Shown here in pieces: positions 33,657-42,740 of a DNA stretch of 64,000 nt. The DNA comes from Nocardia pneumoniae NBRC 100136 (GTDB taxonomy: Bacteria; Actinomycetota; Actinomycetes; Mycobacteriales; Mycobacteriaceae), in contig NZ_BAGF01000062.1 of NCBI RefSeq assembly GCF_000308755.1, positions 1 through 64,000 on the forward strand, read 5' to 3'. The notes under the pieces are model-generated. The model was not told the DNA's origin. It did no database searches and saw only the letters and a list, made by a program, of their open reading frames with translations. The translations under genes were made by a program, and so were the position numbers. How positions within the stretch are numbered: position 1 is the first letter of the stretch; every line of letters begins with the position of its first letter.

Positions 33657-34358
33657 CTAGATGCCCAGGACGGCCATGCGTTCGGCGTGACTGGCCTGCA
33701 TCCGCTCGAACAGCGCGGCGATGCCGTTGAGATCCCCGGTGGCGGTGAGGACCAGGTCGGTGAGCTCGTCGCGCTGCGCCATGACGTACTGGGCTTGGGT
33801 GATCGCCTCGCCGAGCAGCCGCCTGCCCCACAGCGTGAGGCGGTCGCGTTCGGATCGGCTCTCGGTGACCGCCCGGCGCACCTCCTCGACGACGAATTCG
33901 GAGTGCTTGGTCTCGGCGAGCACGTCGCGCACCACCGCGGCGACGTCGGGAGCCAGCGCGCCGGCGATCTGGGTGTAGAAGTCCGCGGCGATGCCGTCGC
34001 CGACGTAGAACTTCACCATCGACTCGAGCCAGGTCGAGGGGTCGGTGGACGCGTGATAGGCGTCCAGCGCCCGCACGAACGGCGCCATGGCGTCGAAGAC
34101 GTCCGCGCCGCGCGCGGCCAGCGCGGACTCGAGCGTCTTGAAGTGCTCCATCTCGGCCGCGGCCATCGTCGCCACCGCCACCTTGCCGCGCAGGGTCGGC
34201 GACAGCTTCGCCTCCTCGGCCAGCCGGTAGAACGCGGAGATCTCACCGTAGGCGAGCACGGCGAACAGATCGGTGACGCCGGGATGGCTCGCGGGGATGG
34301 AGAGTGTTGCTGGGTCGGTCGACGAAACACCTAACGCGGCAGGTGACTGTGCTCCCAT
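33657..34358 (-). CDS. Ferritin-like fold protein (MiaE-like)
   Basis: 233 residues, mostly helical four-helix bundle. Carboxylate/His ligands of a diiron-type site are in order: LAYGEISAFYRLAEEA, AAAEMEHFKTLESAL, and LAETKHSEFVVEEV (E..x..E-x-x-H pattern). It resembles the Rv3210c family (from memory) and the tRNA-hydroxylase MiaE-like Pfam group. Oxygen-dependent diiron chemistry is possible, but tRNA hydroxylation is not established for actinobacterial members. Cytosolic. Confidence 0.8.
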   Translation of the reverse strand: MGAQSPAALGVSSTDPATLSIPASHPGVTDLFAVLAYGEISAFYRLAEEAKLSPTLRGKVAVATMAAAEMEHFKTLESALAARGADVFDAMAPFVRALDAYHASTDPSTWLESMVKFYVGDGIAADFYTQIAGALAPDVAAVVRDVLAETKHSEFVVEEVRRAVTESRSERDRLTLWGRRLLGEAITQAQYVMAQRDELTDLVLTATGDLNGIAALFERMQASHAERMAVLGI

Positions 34359-34385
34359 GCGCCCCAGCGTAATACTCGGCGCGCT

Positions 34386-35441
34386 TTATGCGGTCTCGGC
34401 CAAGAACTTCTCCAGATAACTCCATGTCGTGTCGCGCGCGGTCGGTCCGGCCAGGATCCCCAAATGGCTGCCGGGCGCGGTTTCGTAGCGGACCAGCGCC
34501 GCCCCGGTGAGGATGCGGGTACCCGCCTCGACGGCGGGGGCCGGGGTGATCACGTCGGCGGGCCCGCCGACCAGCAGGACCGGCGCGGTCACCCGCGCCA
34601 GCTCGATGCGGCGCTCGCCCAGCCGCACGACGCCGCGTCCGATGTCGTTACCGAGAATCAACCGGCGCCACAGCTGGCCGTAGAAGCGACCGGGATAGCC
34701 GGGCATCTCGGCCATGAACCGATCGATGGACTCCATCCTGGCCAGCGCCTCGGTGCGAGCGATATTGCTCGCGACGAACCACGGCCTGGTCAGCTCGCGA
34801 TCCCAGGCGGTGATCTTGTAGGCGATCCGGGTCAGCGTCGCGGGGACGCCGCCGGTCGCGCGGATGACGGTCGAGGTGACCCGCCCGCCGGTGAGCTTCG
34901 CGACCGCGCGCAGCTGCGGGATGCCGGTCATCCGGTCGTAGTCCAGGGGCGAGCCGACCGCCGTGACGGACCGGATGGGCAGCTCGGGGTGCGCCGCGGC
35001 GGTCAGCAGGGCCAGCGTGCCGCCGATCGACCACCCGACCAGGTCGACGGGACGTCCGTCGCGGTCGGCGCTGGTGCGCAGCACCGCCTCGGGGAGGATG
35101 TCGTCGATCCAGTCCTCGAAGCCCATGCGCCGATCGGCGAAGGTGATCTCGCCGTAGTCGATGACGTACGGACGGTGGCCGATCTCCAGCAGGAACCGCG
35201 CCAGGCTCTGGTCGGGCCGCAGGTCGAAACAGGTGGCGGGCGCGGCGAGCGGTGGAACCAGCAGCACGGCCGAATCCGCTTGCGCCGCAGGGCTGTCCGT
35301 AGGTTCGAAGCGCCGCAGTTGCCGGTGCGGCTGATCCCACAGCACCGTCGAAGGAGTCGGATCCGGCGCCTCGATGCCGGAGCCGAAGGTCAGGGCCCAC
35401 GCGTTGCGCGCGGCGAGGGAGGCAGTGTCGGCAAGGCTCAC
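34386..35441 (-). CDS. Alpha/beta-fold hydrolase, PhaC-like
   Basis: 351 residues. Lid-less alpha/beta hydrolase: LVPPLAAPATCFDLRPDQSLARFLLEIGHRPYVIDYGEITFADRRMGFEDWIDD is the pattern seen in PHA synthase-type (PhaC/PhaE) hydrolases; the nucleophile elbow is GWSIGG with Ser, where true PHA synthases have Cys. Asp region VGGPADVITPAPAVEAG and His in GSHLGILAG complete the triad. More likely an esterase/lipase of unknown acyl substrate than a polymerase. Soluble. Confidence 0.75.
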   Translation of the reverse strand: MSLADTASLAARNAWALTFGSGIEAPDPTPSTVLWDQPHRQLRRFEPTDSPAAQADSAVLLVPPLAAPATCFDLRPDQSLARFLLEIGHRPYVIDYGEITFADRRMGFEDWIDDILPEAVLRTSADRDGRPVDLVGWSIGGTLALLTAAAHPELPIRSVTAVGSPLDYDRMTGIPQLRAVAKLTGGRVTSTVIRATGGVPATLTRIAYKITAWDRELTRPWFVASNIARTEALARMESIDRFMAEMPGYPGRFYGQLWRRLILGNDIGRGVVRLGERRIELARVTAPVLLVGGPADVITPAPAVEAGTRILTGAALVRYETAPGSHLGILAGPTARDTTWSYLEKFLAETA

Positions 35442-35499
35442 GCCAACGAATGTCTCACATGGCGGTACCGCCGGTAACAGGCAAGTCCCGATTCCGCGG

Positions 35500-36357
35500 C
35501 TACCGCTGCCCCATGCCGACCGGGTTGAGCGGCGGGACCACCGCGTCCTGCACGCTGCGCACCAGCGGCGCGAGCGACGCGGTCAGCTCGGCGATCGCGT
35601 CCGCCGACAACACCGCGAGCGCGCCCGTCCACGCGGCCTCGTCGGTGTCGGCCTCCACCCGGGCCAGCAACTCGGCTCCACTGGCGGTGAGCTTCGGCTC
35701 GACCGGTTCTCCGTCCACCACACCCTTGGCCCGCAACTCGTCGAAGGCGTCGGCCCATTCCGCCTCCGACACCCCGCGCGCGGGCCGCATCACCGATTCC
35801 GGCGCCTTGCCCGCCGCCACCTGCGCGATCAGCGCCTGGCGGCCGGTCAGGCCGTGGGTGACCAACGCGGCGACATGGCCGTCACCGCGATGCTCGCGCA
35901 GCGAGGTGGCCAGCTGCCAGAGCGCGGCCACCGGGTCGGCGGGCAGCGGCAAGGCCGCGTTCGCGGCGAACAGCGCCCGGCCGGTCGGGTCGGCCGCGCG
36001 CTGCACCGGCGCGAGCAGTTCGACCGCACGCGCGCACACCGCGTCATCCGCGCCGACGCCCCGCAGCAGCCCGGTGACCAGGTCGAGCCGGGCCGCCAGA
36101 CACCGCCGCGGCGCGGCCCGCTCCCACGCCTCCGGCAGCGCCCGGCGCACCATGTCGGGGTGGAATCCGGCGAACAGCGCCTGCACCGTCGCGGGCGTCA
36201 CCGCACCCAGCGGAGCGGCGCGGAACGCGAAGTAGGTCTGCCAGTAACCGCGCAACCCGATGCCGACACCCGCCGCCTTGACGCCGGCGCCGAAATAGAC
36301 GACGTCGTGTAGCGGTTCGAGTGTGGTCCAGATTTGCCGCGCCGGATGAATTGCCAT
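35500..36357 (-). CDS. SCO6745-family protein
   Basis: 285 residues. The opening IHPARQIWTTLEPLHDVVYFGAGVKAAGVGIGLRGYWQTYFAFRAAPLGAV is the conserved part of the SCO6745 family. Helical throughout, with a winged-helix-like stretch FDELRAKGVVDGEPVEPKLTASGAELLARVEADTD near the C-terminus, suggesting DNA binding (inference). ATG 36357 chosen; longer upstream frame is non-coding. Divergent from the helicase gene. Confidence 0.75.
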   Translation of the reverse strand: MAIHPARQIWTTLEPLHDVVYFGAGVKAAGVGIGLRGYWQTYFAFRAAPLGAVTPATVQALFAGFHPDMVRRALPEAWERAAPRRCLAARLDLVTGLLRGVGADDAVCARAVELLAPVQRAADPTGRALFAANAALPLPADPVAALWQLATSLREHRGDGHVAALVTHGLTGRQALIAQVAAGKAPESVMRPARGVSEAEWADAFDELRAKGVVDGEPVEPKLTASGAELLARVEADTDEAAWTGALAVLSADAIAELTASLAPLVRSVQDAVVPPLNPVGMGQR

Positions 36358-36749
36358 GTGGCGCAGCGTACGTCGGCACCGGGTCCGGCGAAAGGGCGCT
36401 GCGGGTTTCCACCATTTTCGATAGCGTGCCGCAGTGGCAATTCGAGCGGCGCACAATATCACGCTACAATCACCGTGGACAACGGAAAGTTTCGCTCGAC
36501 GGAGTTGCCGGACGCCGCGCTCATGCGAACCCGCGGGGAGGGCCGCTGGGACCGCTGACGGGTTTCGGGTGCGAGTTTTCGTTGGACAGGAAAATGTGCG
36601 CGCACCAGTTCCGCGTCACCACTGCGCCGCGCCGATGTCTTGCGAGGTAGCCGCCGTTTTTCGGCAGGCGCCCGGCATCCGGAGCGTGGCCGGGTGAGTA
36701 TCGCCTGCGGAGCCGTGGTCGTCGCGGACCGACCGGTCCGCCCCACCTC
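36358..36749. other. Long divergent spacer before DEAD-box gene
   Basis: About 390 nt with no ORF of coding quality. It gives the helicase a long 5' leader, as is common for DEAD-box genes subject to cold or RNA-structure control. No known riboswitch motif was recognised. Confidence 0.35.
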
Positions 36750-38516
36750 GTGCGTGCGGGACGTGATTACGAGGAAGGCACGAACCTGAGCAAGATCACA
36801 GTCGATCAGGAACCGGGACTGGCGGACACCCTGTTGACGGCCGAACTGGACGCAACGCATACCGCCCCGACTTTCGCCGAATTGGGCGTGCGCGCGGAAA
36901 TCGTCCGCGCACTCGGCGAGATCGGCATCGAACGTACTTTCGCCATTCAAGAACTGACCCTCCCGCTGGCGCTGGCGGGTGAGGATCTCATCGGTCAGGC
37001 CCGCACCGGTATGGGCAAAACCTTCGGATTCGGCGTGCCGCTGCTGCACCGGATCGCCACCGCCGAATCCGGCACCACGCCGCTGGACGGCACGCCGCGA
37101 GCGCTGGTCATCGTGCCGACGCGGGAGCTGTGCCTCCAGGTCACCCAGGACTTGGAGAACGCGAGCAAATACCTGACCAACCACCAGGGACCGCTGCGTG
37201 TGGCGTCCATCTACGGCGGCCGCCCCTACGAGGCGCAGATCGCGGCGCTGCGGGCGGGCGTCGACGTGGTGGTCGGCACGCCTGGCCGACTACTCGACCT
37301 CGCCGACCAACAGCATCTGATCCTCGGCAAGATCGGCGTGCTCGTGCTCGACGAGGCCGACGAGATGCTCGACCTGGGCTTCCTCCCGGACATCGAGCGC
37401 ATTCTCGGCATGGTCCCGGACAAGCGCCAGACCATGCTGTTCTCGGCCACCATGCCCGGCCCGATCATCACGCTGGCCCGTACCTTCCTCACCCGCCCGA
37501 CGCACATCAGGGCCGAGGAGCCGCACGACTCCGCCGTGCACGACCGCACCGCCCAGTTCGTCTACCGCGCCCACGCGCTGGACAAGAGCGAGCTGATCGC
37601 GCGGATCCTGCAGGCCGAGAGCCGCGGCGCCACGATGATCTTCACGCGGACCAAGCGCACCGCGCAGAAGGTGGCCGATGATCTGGCCGAGCGCGGGTTC
37701 GCGGTCGGCGCGGTGCACGGCGACCTCGGGCAGATCGCCCGCGAGAAGGCGCTGACCAAGTTCCGCAAGGGCGCCATCGACGTGCTGGTCGCGACCGACG
37801 TCGCGGCACGCGGCATCGACATCGACGACGTCACGCACGTCATCAACTACCAGTGCCCGGAGGACGAGAAGACCTACGTGCACCGGATCGGCCGCACCGG
37901 CCGCGCCGGGCGCACCGGCGTCGCGGTGACCCTGATCGACTGGGACGAGCTCAACCGCTGGGCGGCGATCGACAGCGCGCTCGGGCTCGGCATCCCCGAC
38001 CCGGTCGAGACGTATTCGCGCTCGCCGCACCTGTACACCGATCTCGGGATTCCCGAAGGCGTGACCGGTGTGATCCGCAAGCCGAAGCCGGAGCGCGACC
38101 AGGACGAGGTCGTGGTCGAGCGCCCGGCCCGCACCCCGCGCAAGCGCAACCGCAGGCGCACCCGTGGCGGTCAGCCGATCGACGGCACGCCGGGCACGGC
38201 CACGGCCGACGACAGCAACGCCGACACCACCGGCGAGGACGATCAGGCCGCCGGGCAGACCGACGCCGAAGCGGCCGACCGGCCCGCACGACGCAGGCGC
38301 AGGCGGCGCAAGCCCGCCGGTGACGCGGCGGAGGCAGCCACGACCAGCGAAGGCACCGAAGGCTCCGACACATCTTCCGAGGACGGTGCCGACGAGGCCG
38401 GTTCCGCCGACCGGCCCGCTCGTCGTCGGCGCAGGCGACGCAAGTCCGCGGAAGGTGAAGCGGCGGCCGAGGGCGCCGAGAGCGCGACCGAGCCCGCCGC
38501 TGCCGCGTCTGCCTGA
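36750..38516 (+). CDS. rhlE: DEAD/DEAH-box RNA helicase (RhlE type)
   Basis: 588 residues (576 if translation starts at CTG 36786, which has GAGGAAGG 7-8 nt upstream). Helicase motifs in order: FAIQELTLPLALAGEDLI (Q motif), ARTGMGKT (I), PTRELCLQ (Ia), TPGR (Ib), VLDEADEML (II), SATMPG (III), and in RecA2 TDVAARGIDI (V) and HRIGRTGRAGR (VI). The C-terminal ~130 residues are a disordered basic/acidic tail with two copies of DRPARRRRRRRK separated by an acidic segment, probably RNA-binding. Corresponds to Rv3211 in mycobacterial synteny. Acts in mRNA/ribosome remodelling. The next gene begins 27 nt after its stop. Confidence 0.92.
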   Translation: MRAGRDYEEGTNLSKITVDQEPGLADTLLTAELDATHTAPTFAELGVRAEIVRALGEIGIERTFAIQELTLPLALAGEDLIGQARTGMGKTFGFGVPLLHRIATAESGTTPLDGTPRALVIVPTRELCLQVTQDLENASKYLTNHQGPLRVASIYGGRPYEAQIAALRAGVDVVVGTPGRLLDLADQQHLILGKIGVLVLDEADEMLDLGFLPDIERILGMVPDKRQTMLFSATMPGPIITLARTFLTRPTHIRAEEPHDSAVHDRTAQFVYRAHALDKSELIARILQAESRGATMIFTRTKRTAQKVADDLAERGFAVGAVHGDLGQIAREKALTKFRKGAIDVLVATDVAARGIDIDDVTHVINYQCPEDEKTYVHRIGRTGRAGRTGVAVTLIDWDELNRWAAIDSALGLGIPDPVETYSRSPHLYTDLGIPEGVTGVIRKPKPERDQDEVVVERPARTPRKRNRRRTRGGQPIDGTPGTATADDSNADTTGEDDQAAGQTDAEAADRPARRRRRRRKPAGDAAEAATTSEGTEGSDTSSEDGADEAGSADRPARRRRRRRKSAEGEAAAEGAESATEPAAAASA

Positions 38517-38543
38517 CCGTCCCGATCCGCTAGTCTCGCACTC

Positions 38544-39773
38544 GTGCTCGCACCCGAGCGGCGGACACGCGCCGACATCATCGCTGCCGTGGCGATCGCG
38601 GTTCTCGTGGCGGTCGCGGGCGTCGTGGTCTGGGTGCGCGGGGACGCGCACGGCACCGAATCGGTGACCGCGACGACCACCGCGACCACACCCGCCGCCG
38701 CCGATCGACTGCCCACCTCGCTGCGTGAACTGTGGCACGCGCCGGATCGCGCGAGCGCGCGAGCGCTCGTGTCCGGCGGCGTCGCGGTGACCGGCGACGA
38801 CGACACCGTCACCGGCCGCGATCCGAGCACCGGCGACCAGCTCTGGAAGTACCGGCGGGACATGCCGCTGTGCGGGATCGAGGGACAGTACGGCACGGTC
38901 GTCGCGGTGTACCGCGACGACCGCGGCTGCAGTCAGACCACGCTGCTCGCCGGGGACAGCGGCGACCGGCGCACCGCGCGCAGCAGTTACATGGACGCCA
39001 CCGTGCGGCTGTCGGTCGACGGCACCTACGTCCTCGCGCAGGGGCCGCGGCGGCTGGAGATGTGGCGCTCGGATCTGGTGCGCACCGTGGAGTACGGCTT
39101 CGTCGACGCGCCGGTGAACGTGAAGACCCAACCGCGCAAAGGGTGCACGCTGCTGTCGGCGAGTTCCAGCCCGTCCCGGCTCGCGGTGCTGGAACGCTGC
39201 CCGGCCGACCCCGCCAACCGGCTCACCGTGCTCAACCCGGCTCCGAAGGACAACACGGTTCCCGAGGAGTACGGCTCGCACGTATTGACCGGGCCGGGAA
39301 CGGATTCCGCCGACGCCAGGGTGGTCGCGGTGTCCGACAGCCGGATCGTGCTGTACTTCCCCGGCATCACGGCGGGCGCGGAATCGTTGCCGCCGCGCCT
39401 GGCCGTCTACGACGGAAACGGCAACCCCGTTGTGGTGCATCAGCTTTCGGCGCCACTCGGCCCGGACGCGACGACCACCCGGATCGGCTCGGCCTACCTG
39501 GTCTTCACCGGCAACAGTGTGATCGCCTTGAACGGAAGCACTTTCGATCCGCTGTGGACGTCGAGCACGGCCCTCGGCACACCCGCGCTCATGGCGGGCA
39601 AGCTGCTGCTGCCCACCAACGGCGCGCTGGCGGTCCTCGATCCGGCCACGGGCGCCGAGGTCGGGCGCATCCCGGTGGAGCGGCCCGGCTACACCGGCAG
39701 CCCGATCTCCCTTGCCGTACTGGGCACTACCGTGCTCGAACTCCGTGACGGAGAGCTGCACGCCTTCGGCTGA
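38544..39773 (+). CDS. Membrane-anchored beta-propeller (PQQ-like) protein
   Basis: 409 residues from GTG 38544. N-terminal single transmembrane segment (IIAAVAIAVLVAVAGVVVWV) anchors an outer beta-propeller with YVTN/PQQ-like blades: TVTGRDPSTGDQLWKYRRDMPLCGIEG, GTYVLAQGPRRLEMWRSD, YLVFTGNSVIALNGSTFDPLWTSS, LLLPTNGALAVLDPATGAEVGRIPV. Two Cys pairs are likely disulfides outside the cell. Matches the position and type of Rv3212 in mycobacteria (from memory). It follows the helicase closely and is probably in its operon. Function unknown. Confidence 0.85.
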   Translation: MLAPERRTRADIIAAVAIAVLVAVAGVVVWVRGDAHGTESVTATTTATTPAAADRLPTSLRELWHAPDRASARALVSGGVAVTGDDDTVTGRDPSTGDQLWKYRRDMPLCGIEGQYGTVVAVYRDDRGCSQTTLLAGDSGDRRTARSSYMDATVRLSVDGTYVLAQGPRRLEMWRSDLVRTVEYGFVDAPVNVKTQPRKGCTLLSASSSPSRLAVLERCPADPANRLTVLNPAPKDNTVPEEYGSHVLTGPGTDSADARVVAVSDSRIVLYFPGITAGAESLPPRLAVYDGNGNPVVVHQLSAPLGPDATTTRIGSAYLVFTGNSVIALNGSTFDPLWTSSTALGTPALMAGKLLLPTNGALAVLDPATGAEVGRIPVERPGYTGSPISLAVLGTTVLELRDGELHAFG

Positions 39774-39828
39774 GTTGGGTGGACGCCACTCGCCCGAACT
39801 TGTCGGTGCCTCGAGTCACACTGGCCGC

Positions 39829-40341
39829 ATGAGCGAAACCGAGCCCTCCGCAACGCAACCCGAGCCCGCGATCACGTCCTATGACGATCCGGACGCGCCG
39901 TGGAACCAGCAGTATTCCGACGAAGAGATCAACCACTGGAACGACGGTGTGATCCAAGAGTTCCGCGACAACGAGGGCAAGGTGGGTGGCGCCTACGAGG
40001 GTGGTGAGCTGTTGCTGCTGACCACCACCGGGGCCAGAAGCGGTAGGCGGCATGTAGTCCCGCTCGGCCTGCTGCGGCGCGACGAAACCTTGTACGTGAG
40101 TTCGTTCATCGATGGCAAGTACCCTGCCTGGTACCACAACGTCAAAGCCGATTCTCGCGTGACCATCGAGTTCGGTTCGACCACCTACCAGGGCACGGCG
40201 CGTGCGCTGGACGGTGCCGAGTACGAGGAGTTCGCGGGCTGGGTGCTGGCGAACAATCCGTTGCTCGCGGACTACCAGGCCAAGGTCACGCGTCCGTTGC
40301 CGCTGGTGGTGCTCGAACTCGGGGAGCCGATCCAGGCGTAA
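39829..40341 (+). CDS. F420/deazaflavin-dependent nitroreductase-family protein
   Basis: 170 residues with the split-barrel fold of Ddn-type enzymes: ELLLLTTTGARSGRRHVVPLGLLRRDETLYVSSFIDGKYPAWYHNVKADSRVTIEF. The TTTGARSG-x-x-x-x-x-PL motif is diagnostic. These bind coenzyme F420 and reduce quinones or nitro compounds; the genus must therefore make F420, as nocardiae and mycobacteria do. ATG 39829 is the clear start. It takes the place of the soj homologue found here in M. tuberculosis. Confidence 0.88.
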   Translation: MSETEPSATQPEPAITSYDDPDAPWNQQYSDEEINHWNDGVIQEFRDNEGKVGGAYEGGELLLLTTTGARSGRRHVVPLGLLRRDETLYVSSFIDGKYPAWYHNVKADSRVTIEFGSTTYQGTARALDGAEYEEFAGWVLANNPLLADYQAKVTRPLPLVVLELGEPIQA

Positions 40342-40390
40342 CCCGACCTGGTGCGGGCGGCGCCGAGCGGTCGTGGCCATGATGGGAGGC

Positions 40391-40996
40391 ATGTCCGTAC
40401 ACGATGGCGCCCGACTGGTTCTGCTCCGGCACGGCGAAACGGCCTGGTCCCGCGAGCGGCGCCACACCGGTCGCACCGATCTGCCGCTCACCGAACACGG
40501 CGAACGGCAGGCCGAGGCCGCCGGACGCCTGCTGACCACACTGAAACTGCGAAATCCCCTGGTGCACACCAGTCCTCGGCAACGCGCGGTGCGCACCGCG
40601 GAACTGGCCGGGCTCACCGCCGCCGTGATCGACAATGATCTCGCCGAGTGGGACTACGGCGCCTACGAGGGCCTGACCACCCCGCAGATCCGCGAGTCCG
40701 TGCCGGGCTGGACCATTTGGACCGGCGACGTTCCCGACGGCGAGACCGCGGATGAGGTCCGCGCGCGGGCCGACCGGGCACTGGCCACCGTCGAGCCAGT
40801 GCTGTCCGAGCGGGATATCGTGCTGGTCGGGCACGGCCACTTCTCCCGCGTACTGATCGCCCGATGGGCGGAATTCGAAGTCAGGGAGGGCCGCCGCTTC
40901 GCCATGTCGACCGGCGCGCTGACCGTCCTCGGCTACGAACACGACGCGCGCACCATCCACGCGCACAACCTGCTACCCAACGGAGCGTCACAGTGA
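40391..40996 (+). CDS. gpm2: Histidine phosphatase / phosphoglycerate mutase-like
   Basis: 201 residues: RHG motif LVLLRHGETAWSRERRHTGRTDLPLTEHG with phospho-accepting His, TSPRQRAVRTAEL, LAEWDYGAYEGLT, and second catalytic VGHGHFSRVLIARW. Member of the histidine phosphatase superfamily; M. tuberculosis Rv3214 (gpm2) acts as an acid phosphatase rather than a mutase. A GTG-coupled GNAT gene follows with 4-nt overlap. GGAGG lies very close to the ATG; an in-frame ATG at 40379 is possible. Confidence 0.88.
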   Translation: MSVHDGARLVLLRHGETAWSRERRHTGRTDLPLTEHGERQAEAAGRLLTTLKLRNPLVHTSPRQRAVRTAELAGLTAAVIDNDLAEWDYGAYEGLTTPQIRESVPGWTIWTGDVPDGETADEVRARADRALATVEPVLSERDIVLVGHGHFSRVLIARWAEFEVREGRRFAMSTGALTVLGYEHDARTIHAHNLLPNGASQ

Positions 40997-41535
40997 CCAG
41001 AACCGTCGACCCCGCAAGTGGTGCGACCGACCCGAACACCGTGGATCTCGGCGGCGCGGTCTTGCGCCGCGCCGTCCCGTCCGATGTGCCCGCGCTGGTC
41101 GAGCTCGTCTACGACCTGGCCGAGTATGAGAAAGCGCGACATGAGTGCTCGGTGACGGCGGAGCAGTTGCATGCCGCGTTGTTCGGGCCGGAGGCGAAGG
41201 TGTTCGCGCACGTGGTGGCGGACAAGACGGGTCTGCTCGGCTGCGCGATCTGGTTTCTCAACTTCTCCACCTGGGACGGTGTGCACGGGATCTATCTGGA
41301 GGACCTGTACGTCAAGCCGGAGACCAGGGGCAAGGGCTACGGCAAGGCGCTGCTGACCGCGCTGGCGAAGGAGGCGGTGGACAAGGGCTACAGCCGCGTC
41401 GCCTGGTCGGTGCTGACCTGGAACAAGCCCTCGATCGACTTCTACCAGTCGATCGGCGCCGTGGCCCAGGACGACTGGGTCGGCTACCGGCTGGCGGGCG
41501 AGGCGCTGGGCAAGCTGGCCGCCGAAGCGCGGTAA
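40993..41535 (+). CDS. GNAT-family N-acetyltransferase (SSAT-like)
   Basis: 180 residues. GTG 40993 overlaps the previous stop (GTGA). GNAT motifs: LRRAVPSDVPALVELVYDLAEYEKARHECSVTAEQLHAALFG, FLNFSTWDGVHGIYLEDLYVKPETRGKGYGKALLTALAKEA (acetyl-CoA loop), and VAWSVLTWNKPSIDFYQSIGA. The LYVKPE-x-RGKGYG and WNKPSIDFY pattern is that of spermidine/diamine N-acetyltransferase-like (SSAT) enzymes. Corresponds to Rv3216. The entC gene found between gpm2 and this gene in M. tuberculosis is absent. Confidence 0.88.
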   Translation: MTRTVDPASGATDPNTVDLGGAVLRRAVPSDVPALVELVYDLAEYEKARHECSVTAEQLHAALFGPEAKVFAHVVADKTGLLGCAIWFLNFSTWDGVHGIYLEDLYVKPETRGKGYGKALLTALAKEAVDKGYSRVAWSVLTWNKPSIDFYQSIGAVAQDDWVGYRLAGEALGKLAAEAR

Positions 41536-41540
41536 CGCGG

Positions 41541-42248
41541 ATGTCCTGGCTCGCGCCGGTCGACCGGGCGTCCTGGCCCGCCACCGCCGAGGCGGCCATG
41601 GCGATGCAGGACGATCTGCGGCCGCTGGTCGATCCGGTGACGCCGCCTGGAGTCCGGTTCCGCACGGTGGCCGGAATCGACTCGGCCTACCACGACACCG
41701 GCGCCGTGGCCGCCGCGGTCGTCGTCTTGGACGCCGCCACGCTGCGCCCGGTGTCCTCCGCCGTCGCGCACGGCGTCGCCGCCTTCCCGTACATACCCGG
41801 CCTGCTCGCCTTCCGGGAGATCCCCACCACCCTCGCCGCGCTCGAAAAGCTCGACGCGGCACCGGATCTGCTGATCTGCGACGGACAGGGACTCGCCCAC
41901 CCGCGCCGCTTCGGCCTCGCCTGTCACCTCGGACTGCTCACCGGGGTACCGACGATCGGCGTGGCGAAAACCGTCTGGGGCGACTACGCCGAACCGAGTC
42001 CGCACCGCGGCGCCGCCACCGATATCACCATCGACGGCCAGGTGGTCGGCCGCGCGCTACGCACCAGAACCGGCGTGAAACCGGTCTTCGTCTCCGTCGG
42101 CCACCGCATCGACCTCGACACCGCCTGCGCACAGGTGCTCGCCTCGACCCCGCGCTACCGGCTGCCGGAAACCACCAGGCACGCCGACCAGCTGTGCCGT
42201 GCGGCGCTGCGCGAAGCGGCCCGGATCACCTCCGGCTCGACCCCGTAG
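41541..42248 (+). CDS. nfi: Endonuclease V (deoxyinosine 3' endonuclease)
   Basis: 235 residues. Endonuclease V motifs in order: VAGIDSAYHD (catalytic Asp), AAVVVLDAATLRPV, FPYIPGLLAFREIPTTLAALEKL (PYIPG wedge), LLICDGQGLAHPRRFGLACHLGLLTGVPTIGVAKT (second Asp and His) and VSVGHRIDLDTA (third Asp/His). It nicks DNA or RNA near deoxyinosine/inosine during repair of deaminated adenine. The final codons (SGSTP-stop) lie inside a tandem-repeated segment that carries the 3' end of the neighbouring membrane protein, so the natural C-terminus may have been replaced. Not part of the mycobacterial synteny. Confidence 0.92.
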   Translation: MSWLAPVDRASWPATAEAAMAMQDDLRPLVDPVTPPGVRFRTVAGIDSAYHDTGAVAAAVVVLDAATLRPVSSAVAHGVAAFPYIPGLLAFREIPTTLAALEKLDAAPDLLICDGQGLAHPRRFGLACHLGLLTGVPTIGVAKTVWGDYAEPSPHRGAATDITIDGQVVGRALRTRTGVKPVFVSVGHRIDLDTACAQVLASTPRYRLPETTRHADQLCRAALREAARITSGSTP

Positions 42249-42740
42249 TCCTGCGCCATCCAACGCGTGGACGGCGGCGCGAACAGCAACACGAGCGCGG
42301 TCACCGCGACCAGGCCGAGCAGCGTCCCCGGAAAGGCTTGGTGCACTCGGTGAGCACCGATCAGAAAACACACGGCATGTCCCCTGCCGCACTGCCCGGC
42401 GATAGCCGAGGACTACTCCGGTTCTACCCCGTAGTCCTGCGCCATCCAACGCCTGGATGGCGGCGCGAACAGCGGCACGAGCGCGGTTACCGCGACCAGG
42501 CCGAGCAGCGTGCCGCGGACCGGCTCGTGCACTCGGTGAGCAGCGATCGGAAAGCACTTGGCACGCCCACTGCGGGACTGCCCCGCGATAGCCGACTACT
42601 CCGGCTCGACCCCGTAGTCCTGCGCCATCCAACGCGTGGACGGCGGCGCGAACAGCAACACGAGCGCGGCTACCGCGACCAGGCCGAGCAGCGTGCCGTA
42701 GACCGGCTGGTGGGAGTCGGTGAGCAGCGACCAGGTGACC
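42232..42740. repeat. Three tandem copies (about 185 bp) of a gene 3' end
   Basis: CCGGCTCGACCCCGTAGTCC begins copies at 42232 and 42601, and a variant with GGTTCTAC begins the middle one at 42418; periods are 186 and 183 nt. The copy at 42601 is the true 3' end of the membrane-protein gene (minus strand), encoding GTLLGLVAVAALVLLFAPPSTRWMAQDYGVEPE. The other two encode the same tail with substitutions but lack the upstream gene. The outermost copy contains the nfi stop codon. Confidence 0.85.

Noticed and set aside
37290..39761. 823-codon open frame on the minus strand opposite the helicase and propeller genes
   Set aside because: It is the antisense shadow of the DEAD-box gene and the PQQ-like protein, with no recognisable motif and Arg/Gly-rich composition.
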